Source: Aureimonas altamirensis
GTDB lineage: Bacteria > Pseudomonadota > Alphaproteobacteria > Rhizobiales > Rhizobiaceae
Direction of reading: 5' to 3'
Length of the DNA stretch: 64,000 bases
NCBI RefSeq assembly: GCF_001463885.1
Contig: NZ_BBWQ01000015.1
Coordinates: forward strand, 124,001-188,000
Of the stretch, positions 56,628 to 64,000 are shown in pieces. The first letter of the stretch is position 1, and each line of letters opens with the position of its first letter. The notes below the pieces were generated by a model, which had not been told where the DNA came from, did no database searches, and saw only the letters and a list, made by a program, of their open reading frames with translations. The position numbers were made by a program, and so were the translations under genes.

Positions 56628-56707
56628 GCATACAATTAGACGTTGATTTTCTAACCTATATGTATATCCTTGGTCGAATTCACCACGTATTGGCAGGGAA
56701 ATGAGCG

Positions 56708-57427
56708 ATGCCCGCACTTAAGCAATTCAACGTCAAGCCGCTGTACCAGCAGGTGGCGGATGAGTTTATCTCGCGGATCGTGTCGCGCCAGTGGGTGCCG
56801 GGGCAGATTATCGAAAACGAGTCCGACATAGCGCGTTCTCTTGGTATCAGCATCGGCACCGTGCGCAAGGCATTCGATGTGCTGGCCGACTATGCCGTGC
56901 TGGAGCGCCAGCAGGGCCGCGGAACCATCGTCGCCGACCTCAGCTCGGAGAGCATGCAATCCAAGTTCTGCAATGTCGTGACGGCCGAGGGAGAACGCAT
57001 TCTCTTCGCCAGCGATGTTTCGGAGCCGGAGATCGTCAAGGTCGATGGCGAGGTGGCCAAGGCGCTCGAGGTTCCGGAACAAAGCAGCGTGCTGCGCTTC
57101 CGTCGCGTGCGCAGCTATGAGGGAAAGCCCGTTCTGGCCGAGATCGTGTACATGCGCTACGAGCAGGGCAAGAAGGCACTTTCGGAAGACAAGCTGCTAG
57201 CCCTCGCCGAAGTCGGATGGACGGCAACCGGCCTTGCCACCCGCAAGCGCGAGCGCGTGTCTTCGGGCAAGGCCAGCGCGGACGATGCCAAGCGGCTCAA
57301 GATTTCCGCCGGCACCCCCGTCCTGATGCTGGAGCGGGTCATCTACTCTTACGAGAACACGCCGCTGGAACTGCGTTACGCCGTATGCCATCTCGGCGAC
57401 GACCTGATCTACGCCGCCAGCGTGTGA
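56708..57427 (+). CDS. GntR family (HutC/UTRA) transcriptional regulator
   Basis: A 239-residue regulator. The N-terminal winged helix (about 8-75) reads PLYQQVADEFISRIVSRQWVPGQIIENESDIARSLGISIGTVRKAFDVLADYAVLERQQGRGTIV (in pieces). The C-terminal UTRA effector domain (about 95-235) has VLRFRRVRSYEGKPVLAEIVYM and MLERVIYSYENTPLELRYAVCHL. HutC-type members sense small metabolites such as sugars, histidine derivatives or fatty acids. Its neighbours are the thi operon upstream and a convergent lipase, neither an obvious target. The ligand is unknown. It ends 4 bases from the convergent hydrolase. Confidence 0.9.
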   Translation: MPALKQFNVKPLYQQVADEFISRIVSRQWVPGQIIENESDIARSLGISIGTVRKAFDVLADYAVLERQQGRGTIVADLSSESMQSKFCNVVTAEGERILFASDVSEPEIVKVDGEVAKALEVPEQSSVLRFRRVRSYEGKPVLAEIVYMRYEQGKKALSEDKLLALAEVGWTATGLATRKRERVSSGKASADDAKRLKISAGTPVLMLERVIYSYENTPLELRYAVCHLGDDLIYAASV

Positions 57428-57431
57428 CGGC

Positions 57432-58379
57432 TTATCGGCCTGGCTCGGCGTCGATGGTGGTGTCGAGCCAGGATAAGAAGCAAACCATGGCCGGGTCACG
57501 GTAGGGCCCGGTTTCGTTCAGCGTCTCGTGTCGTGCGCCCTCGATGATCGACAGGGTCGCATTGCAGCAGCCCGAACGCCTGATCCTGTCGGTGAAGGCG
57601 GCGAGCGCCTGGCCGCCCCTCGTTGCCGGGTCGGCCGAGCCACCCAAAAGATGAACCGGCATTTGTCTGGGCCAGGCGGATAGCGCAGATGGCGCACAGC
57701 CGTTGCGGATCAGGTCCAGAATATCGACGGCCATGGAGTTCGTCGGTGTCCAGCCGCAGAGCGGGTCGGCGCAATAGGCGTCCACGGCTGCCGGATCGTG
57801 CGTCAGCCAGTCGAAATCCGTCCGCCTGTTCGGAACCGATCGCCTCCAGACATCGAATGTCGCGCGACGGAAGGCCATGCTGGCCGTGTCGGAGCCCTTG
57901 AGGGCCCTTTCCACCTTCAACAGGAGGCGTCCGGCGGCAAGGCGCAGATCGTCGACAAGATCGCTGTTCCAGATCGCGACGCCTGCAAAGGCGGTGCCGT
58001 GGCGTGCCGCCAGATTGGCCGCGACCAGGCCACCCATAGAGTGGCCAAAGACGATTTGCGGCAACGGCCCGAAACGCGCGCGCGCCCATTGTCCGACAAA
58101 CGCGCTATCGGCGACGACGCAGGCCGCGCCATCCTGCGCGGCGAAGCGGCGCGGCGGCGCATCCGGCGCCCTGGTGGCGCCGTGGCCGCGGTGATCGTGC
58201 GCGACGACATGGAAGCCAAGCGCCGCCAGCTCTGCCGCAAACCGGCCATATCGACCGGAGTGCTCGGCAAGCCCGTGCTGTATCAGAAGGATGCCGCGCG
58301 GGTGGCCGGACGCTTCCTGGCTTCGGATTGCCAGATGCGCGCCGCCCGGGCTCGTCGTCGTTTCGATCCTGTCGAACAT
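57432..58379 (-). CDS. Alpha/beta hydrolase, monoacylglycerol lipase/lysophospholipase-like
   Basis: A 315-residue Hydrolase_4 (serine aminopeptidase S33) family enzyme. It has LLIQHGLAEHSGRYGRFAAELAALGFHVVAHDHRGHG (in pieces; the HGLAEHSGRY oxyanion motif is typical of monoacylglycerol lipases), nucleophile Ser in FGHSMGGLVAAN (about residue 124), the acid in LLGGSADPATRGG and a C-terminal His in GARHETLNE. No signal peptide is visible. I start at ATG 58379, directly after GGAGGGGC. It is divergent from the RNase T2 gene, 52 bases away. The substrate is probably a monoglyceride or lysophospholipid, inferred from motifs. Confidence 0.85.
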   Translation of the reverse strand: MFDRIETTTSPGGAHLAIRSQEASGHPRGILLIQHGLAEHSGRYGRFAAELAALGFHVVAHDHRGHGATRAPDAPPRRFAAQDGAACVVADSAFVGQWARARFGPLPQIVFGHSMGGLVAANLAARHGTAFAGVAIWNSDLVDDLRLAAGRLLLKVERALKGSDTASMAFRRATFDVWRRSVPNRRTDFDWLTHDPAAVDAYCADPLCGWTPTNSMAVDILDLIRNGCAPSALSAWPRQMPVHLLGGSADPATRGGQALAAFTDRIRRSGCCNATLSIIEGARHETLNETGPYRDPAMVCFLSWLDTTIDAEPGR

Positions 58380-58431
58380 CGCCCCTCCCTGGGTATGGCG
58401 GCGGCCGGCGCGCTCGCCTATGATCTGCGCC

Positions 58432-59379
58432 ATGCGTATCACAGGACTTGCCATCGCCATCTGGATAATCGCGCTTGCCGGCGCGTCGGCGCAGCAGCCG
58501 ATGACCGGCAGCTTTCGGGCGGAGGCCACGTGCTCCGCGCCCCCGTCCATTCGGACACCGGACGACAATCCGGGCAATGTCCGGGTGGTGTCCGGACAAA
58601 GCTACGAACTTCTCGGGCGCAACGCGACACCGGGCAGCCATTACCTGATCCGTATCCCGGGCGCCGAGCCGGAACGCCGTTGGGTTGCCTATGGCTGCGG
58701 ACGGGTCGGCGACACCGCCCAACAGGCGGCCGCGGTCGGCGGCTACGTGCTTGCGGCAAGCTGGCCATCCGCCTTCTGCGAAGAGCAGCCGAATGCGCGG
58801 GAGTGCCGCGCCGGCCGCTCGTTCAGCCGGTTTGCGCTGCATGGCCTGTGGCCGCAGACCGCCGATGGGCGGGCCTATTGCGACCTGTCGCACGAGGCGG
58901 CCGAAAGGATGGCGGAAACACGCTGGCGCGACCTGCCGGCGACGCCTGTCGCAAGCCGGACCGAAAGCGAGCTGGCGCGCGTCATGCCGGGGGTTCAGTC
59001 GGGCCTCGACCGGCACCAGTGGGCCAAGCACGGGACATGCTCGGGCATGGCCGCCGACGCCTATTTCATCGAGGCCGTCCGGCTGATCGACGCGCTCAAC
59101 GCGTCTGCGGTCAGACGCCTGTTTGCCGGTGCGATCGGCGACGAACTTTCATCCGCGCTGATCCGCGACACGTTCGACGAGGCGTTCGGGAAGGGGGCGG
59201 GGCAGCGTGTGCTGGTGGACTGCAACGAGGTGGGCGGCCGCAGGCTTATCAGCGAGTTGCGGATAGCGCTGGGGCCGTTGTCCGATGAACCGCTGGAGCG
59301 GTTGATCGCGCAGGGCGAGCGCCAGCCGCCCGGCTGCCGCGGCGGCGAAGTGGACGCGCCCGGCCCGCAACGCGACTGA
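58432..59379 (+). CDS. Ribonuclease T2 family protein, secreted
   Basis: A 315-residue exported RNase of the T2/RNase I family. The signal peptide is residues 1 to about 21 (ending GASAQ). An extra N-terminal stretch of about 60 residues precedes the catalytic core. CAS I is FALHGLWP with catalytic His137. CAS II reads HQWAKHGTC (His195-Cys203) with Lys199 and His200, but the usual catalytic Glu of HEWxKHGTC is Gln196. Paired Cys residues are consistent with periplasmic disulfides. It would degrade RNA in the periplasm for nutrient salvage. Neighbours are a lipase-like gene and a convergent Dabb gene. Confidence 0.88.
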   Translation: MRITGLAIAIWIIALAGASAQQPMTGSFRAEATCSAPPSIRTPDDNPGNVRVVSGQSYELLGRNATPGSHYLIRIPGAEPERRWVAYGCGRVGDTAQQAAAVGGYVLAASWPSAFCEEQPNARECRAGRSFSRFALHGLWPQTADGRAYCDLSHEAAERMAETRWRDLPATPVASRTESELARVMPGVQSGLDRHQWAKHGTCSGMAADAYFIEAVRLIDALNASAVRRLFAGAIGDELSSALIRDTFDEAFGKGAGQRVLVDCNEVGGRRLISELRIALGPLSDEPLERLIAQGERQPPGCRGGEVDAPGPQRD

Positions 59380-59384
59380 AGAGG

Positions 59385-59669
59385 TCAGACTTCGTAATCG
59401 GCCGAGTATCGAAGCTCGCGCATGGGGCGCACCGTCCGGGTTGATTCGGCGTAGATCGGGTCGGCCTTGTAGGCGGCGAGGGCCTCTGCATCGTCGAACT
59501 CGGCATAGACGATGACGTCCACATCATTGCCCATCGGATCGACCTTGCCGTTCAGGCGTACCTCGAAATGGCGGGAATGGGGGATGTCTCCAAGTTTGCT
59601 CAAGCCGGACACGATGGCCGGTATATCGGCCTTGTCCCGGGCACTGAAGAAGACGATGTGACGTATCAT
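59385..59669 (-). CDS. Dabb (stress-responsive A/B barrel) domain protein
   Basis: A 94-residue ferredoxin-like barrel protein. It begins IRHIVFFSARDKADIPAIVSGLSKLGDIPHSRHFEVRLNG (in pieces) with a VIVYAEFDDAEALAAYKADPIY segment, the Dabb signature. Such proteins form dimers. Some members are olivetolic acid cyclase- or dehydrochlorinase-like, but most are of unknown function. It is convergent with the RNase gene, 5 bases apart, and divergent from ettA. Confidence 0.85.
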   Translation of the reverse strand: MIRHIVFFSARDKADIPAIVSGLSKLGDIPHSRHFEVRLNGKVDPMGNDVDVIVYAEFDDAEALAAYKADPIYAESTRTVRPMRELRYSADYEV

Positions 59670-59805
59670 TCAACCATTCCGCTTCGATCTGTCGTGCATC
59701 ATGGGCCTCGTGTAGCGCCCGACACGCAGCTTTTGCAATCCGCCGCGGCCTCCTCCATATAGGGCGCAACCCAACGAACCGATTTTCAGGATTCCGGAAC
59801 GGCCC

Positions 59806-61455
<1,650 letters not shown>

Positions 61456-61460
61456 TGCAT

Positions 61461-61489
61461 CGGGGCCCGGCCGAGAGGACCGGGCCCCG
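61461..61489 (+). terminator. 10-bp GC hairpin after ettA
   Basis: CGGGGCCCGG (61461-61470) pairs perfectly with CCGGGCCCCG (61480-61489) around the loop CCGAGAGGA, 5 bases after the ettA stop. There is no T-tract, so it may act as a mRNA 3'-end stabiliser or a Rho-assisted or hairpin-only terminator. The following 61490-61591 is AT-richer and likely contains the promoter of the next gene. Confidence 0.55.
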
Positions 61490-61591
61490 CAACCTCTGCG
61501 CGCGGCGCTGAAGCAGCGTCTCGCACACCGGCTTGACGTCGCATGAAATATCGCATCCCTTCATATGAAATCATATTCATCATGAAGGACG

Positions 61592-63859
61592 ATGTCCCTG
61601 TCCAGCCAGTCCAACCTTAGCCCGGTCGCCGGTTTCGCCGACGACCCCGGACATCTTGCGGTCGCGGCGGATGCGGCGGCCCGGGCCGGCGACTGGCGCG
61701 CCGCGGCGCGCCTGTACGAACGATCCTTCCGAAGCAACCGACGCCTTGAGTCTGCGGCCATATCCGCGTGCCGCTGCTTCATGCGGGTCGGGGACGCGAC
61801 TTCGGCCATCGCCATCCTTTCGGAGCTTCTGGCCGACGCGCCCCGGCACTATACGGCGTTGATGGAGCGCGGCCGGGTGTATGCGGCCTGCGGCCGGCAG
61901 CAGGATGCGCTGACCGATTTCCGCAACGCCGGCGCTGCCGCGACCTACAAGTTCGAGCCGATGCTGGAACTGGGCCTGCTGCTCGAGGACATGCAGGACG
62001 GCGAGGGGCCCGCCGTGCTGCGCGGGGCCGTGGCCCAGGCCGGCCGCCAGGGCGCGGCGGCGCTGTCGGAGGTGCTTCGCCTCATCGCCATACGCCGCCT
62101 GGCGCGCCGCGACGGCACCGGGGCGCTCGAAGCATCGAACATGGGCCTTCACCATGCCACGACGATTCGGCAGGACGAAAACGAGATCTGCCGTTGGCTG
62201 ATCCGGCAGGCCGAAGCGCTGCTTATGCTGGGTCGTACCGAAGAGGCGTGGAGGGCGTTTTCGGCCTCTTCGGCCGCCACTGCCGAGGATGTCCTGGCCC
62301 GCCTTGGCGACGTGTCGTACCAGCATGGCATGATGGAAGAGGCGGAGGAGGTGTTCCGCCGTGCCTGGCTTCTGCACCCAGACAGCGCCAATGCGGCCTT
62401 CAACCTCGGCAAAATCCTGTCCACGCGGTGGAAGGTGGCGGAGGCCCAGGCGATCCTGGATCGCGCGGAGCACCTCTACCGGGTTGCCGGCAATCAGCCG
62501 ATGCTGGCCGAGATCGGCATCACCAAGGCGGCGATGCACTGGCGAAGCGGCAACGCCGATGCTGCGTTCAATGCCTATTCGGCCCTGAACACCGGCCTCG
62601 TCGGCCACGCGGAGGTGCCGGCAAGCATCGCGATGACGAGCCTTTACAGCGACCGCCTGTCGGCAGCCGAAATCCGCGACACCCACAGGATGCTGTTTGC
62701 CACGATGGGAAGCGGCGCGCGACAGGCCGGCTCGTTCGTCCGTCCGCCCCTGGAGGGCAGGCGGCTGAGGGTGGGCATGCTCGGCGCCGACATGAAGCGC
62801 TTTCACCCGGTCAACATGTTCATGCAACCGGTTCTACGGGAACTCGACCGAAGCCGGATCGAGGTCTTCTTCTACCATTGCAGTACGGGCTACGACGACC
62901 AGACCCATCTGGCGCGCCAGCGTGTGGAGCATTGGCACGAAGTGGCCGAATGGTCGGACGAACGGCTGGCCGTCCAGATGGACAGGGACGGCCTGGACCT
63001 TCTGATCGACCTTGTCGGCCACACGAGCACAAACCGCGCGCCGGTGCTGGCCAGGCGCGCCGCCCCGGTGCAGGCGATGTATCTCGGCTATCCCGGCACC
63101 ACAGGCCTGCCCAATGTCGACTGGATCCTCGGCGACAGCATCGTGACGCCCCCGGAGCTGGATCACCTTTATACCGAGCGGGTGTTCCGTCTGCCTGGCA
63201 CCGTCTTCTGCTTTGCGCCGGAGACCGATTTTCCGCCGCTTGCCGCAGGCGAGCGTGCGGGGCCGATCGTGTTCGGCTCGATCAACAACGCGCCGAAACT
63301 CAATGCGCGGACCCTTAGATGCTACGCGGGCGTGCTATCGGCGGTTCCGCAGTCGCGGCTTTCGCTCCGTGCACCAAGCTTCGTCGATGATGCGGCGATC
63401 GAGCATTTCCGGGCCGGCCTGCGGGCGGCCGGGGCCGATCTCGGCCGGGTCGATTTTCATCCGCCGCTGCCGCTGCCGGAGATGATGGCTGCCTTTGCCG
63501 ACATCGACATAGTGCTGGATTCGGTACCCTATTGCGGTGGCACGACGACGCATCAGGCGTTGTGGATGGGCGTGCCGGTGGTCACCATGATGGGGGAGGG
63601 CTTCGCCGCCCGAATGGGGGCAAGCTTTTTGTCGGCGGCCGGCCTCTCCGACCTCGTCGCAACTGACGACGCCGGATATCTGGCCGTGGCGGAGAGCCTG
63701 GCAAACGACCGCACCCGCCTTGCGGACCTGCGACGGAACCTGCGTTCCAGGCTGATCGGGCACGAGGCGTGGAACGTGGTTCGGCATACGCGCGCCGTCG
63801 AGGACGCCATGTTCGCAATGGCGCGGGCCGGAGCACGCCGCGAAGCCGACGTTCAATAG
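61592..63859 (+). CDS. TPR-containing O-GlcNAc transferase-like (SPINDLY family) glycosyltransferase
   Basis: A 755-residue protein. The N-terminal half (about 15-340) is a tetratricopeptide superhelix (ARAGDWRAAARLYERSFRSN, HYTALMERGRVYAACGRQQDALTDFRNAGA in pieces, YQHGMMEEAEEVFRRAWLLHPDSANAAFNLGKIL). The C-terminal half (about 385-745) is a GT41-type GT-B catalytic domain: RRLRVGMLGADMKRFHPV, LIDLVGHTSTNRAPVLARRAAPVQAMYLGYPGTTGLPNVDWILGD (in pieces), VFGSINNAPKLN and PYCGGTTTHQALWMGVPVVTM. It should transfer a sugar, possibly GlcNAc or fucose, from a nucleotide sugar to protein Ser/Thr. Bacterial targets are mostly unknown. Start ATG 61592 follows AAGGAC. Confidence 0.88.
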   Translation: MSLSSQSNLSPVAGFADDPGHLAVAADAAARAGDWRAAARLYERSFRSNRRLESAAISACRCFMRVGDATSAIAILSELLADAPRHYTALMERGRVYAACGRQQDALTDFRNAGAAATYKFEPMLELGLLLEDMQDGEGPAVLRGAVAQAGRQGAAALSEVLRLIAIRRLARRDGTGALEASNMGLHHATTIRQDENEICRWLIRQAEALLMLGRTEEAWRAFSASSAATAEDVLARLGDVSYQHGMMEEAEEVFRRAWLLHPDSANAAFNLGKILSTRWKVAEAQAILDRAEHLYRVAGNQPMLAEIGITKAAMHWRSGNADAAFNAYSALNTGLVGHAEVPASIAMTSLYSDRLSAAEIRDTHRMLFATMGSGARQAGSFVRPPLEGRRLRVGMLGADMKRFHPVNMFMQPVLRELDRSRIEVFFYHCSTGYDDQTHLARQRVEHWHEVAEWSDERLAVQMDRDGLDLLIDLVGHTSTNRAPVLARRAAPVQAMYLGYPGTTGLPNVDWILGDSIVTPPELDHLYTERVFRLPGTVFCFAPETDFPPLAAGERAGPIVFGSINNAPKLNARTLRCYAGVLSAVPQSRLSLRAPSFVDDAAIEHFRAGLRAAGADLGRVDFHPPLPLPEMMAAFADIDIVLDSVPYCGGTTTHQALWMGVPVVTMMGEGFAARMGASFLSAAGLSDLVATDDAGYLAVAESLANDRTRLADLRRNLRSRLIGHEAWNVVRHTRAVEDAMFAMARAGARREADVQ

Positions 63860-63967
63860 AAGCACGGTTTCGATATCGGACAGAATGCAACCGTAGGTAG
63901 CAGGACAGCGAAGTCATGAATAATGTAACCTGCATCGTATGTTTAATGTGACGGTACGATAATCATT

Positions 63968-64000
63968 ATGTCGCAGACTTCAGAAGCCGGACAGGAAATC
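63968..64000 (+). CDS. Possible start of a gene cut by the window edge
   Basis: An ATG at 63968 opens MSQTSEAGQEI and remains open to the last base. The 108 bases before it (63860-63967) are AT-rich and promoter-like, with TATGTTTAATGTGA and ATAATCATT sequence, in contrast to the GC-rich coding DNA. No clear ribosome site is visible, so this is only a candidate. Eleven residues do not allow any identification. Confidence 0.3.
   Translation, partial: MSQTSEAGQEI

Noticed and set aside
63916-63951. Eleven-codon open frame ATG AAT AAT ... TGA near the right edge
   Set aside because: Too short, with no ribosome site, in AT-rich promoter-like DNA. Could be a leader peptide, but nothing supports it.

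Overview
The window is GC-rich, densely coded chromosomal DNA from an alphaproteobacterium, most likely of the order Hyphomicrobiales (Rhizobiales). The signs are the DUF459 protein, the DUF3072 protein, the rhizobial-style choline and betaine genes, the thiCOSGE order, a fused cytochrome oxidase subunit I/III and a sarcosine oxidase soxBDAG operon. Genus cannot be fixed from sequence alone. I see no rRNA, tRNA, insertion sequence, prophage or CRISPR array. No gene-free stretch exceeds 300 bases.

Layout. 1-4.0 kb: the 3' end of gltD, a small periplasmic OB-fold protein, a DUF459 SGNH-like protein and a Tat-exported lytic transglycosylase. 4.3-7.2 kb: 3-hydroxyisobutyryl-CoA hydrolase, enoyl-CoA hydratase and a VOC ring-cleaving dioxygenase. 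7.3-9.7 kb: exbB-exbD-tonB. 10-15.3 kb: a compact terminal-oxidase cluster (CtaG-like, CopD/HemJ-like, DUF2231, subunit II, fused subunit I/III and a small membrane protein). 15.3-20.3 kb: choline uptake and oxidation, with choX divergent from an in-frame betI-betB fusion followed by betA. 20.4-22.5 kb: an unknown membrane protein, a DUF3072 protein and an alpha/beta hydrolase. 22.5-24.4 kb: queC-queD-queE behind a preQ1-I riboswitch. 24.4-32.4 kb: an amide-utilisation operon (amiC, ANTAR-type amiR, ABC permeases, binding protein, acetamidase/formamidase, double ATPase) behind a leader terminator. 32.4-48.4 kb, all minus strand: glycine betaine breakdown (gbcA-gbcB-regulator-dgcA-dgcB-etfA-etfB), preceded by sdaA and soxBDAG. 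48.5-51.9 kb: acetoacetate-CoA ligase and an MFS transporter. 51.9-56.5 kb: a TPP riboswitch and thiC-thiO-thiS-thiG-thiE. 56.7-64 kb: a GntR regulator, a lipase-like hydrolase, RNase T2, a Dabb protein, ettA and a TPR/SPINDLY-type glycosyltransferase.

How the genes work together. Two loci encode an almost complete route from choline to pyruvate. Choline is taken up (ChoX) and oxidised to betaine aldehyde (BetA) and glycine betaine (BetB). It is then demethylated to dimethylglycine (GbcAB), sarcosine (DgcAB with EtfAB) and glycine (SoxBDAG), and serine is deaminated to pyruvate (SdaA). Only glycine-to-serine conversion (GlyA) is missing. A conserved motif occurs in both the choX/betIB and the gbcA promoter regions and could tie the two loci together.

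The most unusual single feature is the BetI-BetB fusion: a TetR-type repressor joined in frame to the aldehyde dehydrogenase it would normally regulate. Two BetI-like palindromes lie in the adjacent divergent promoter.
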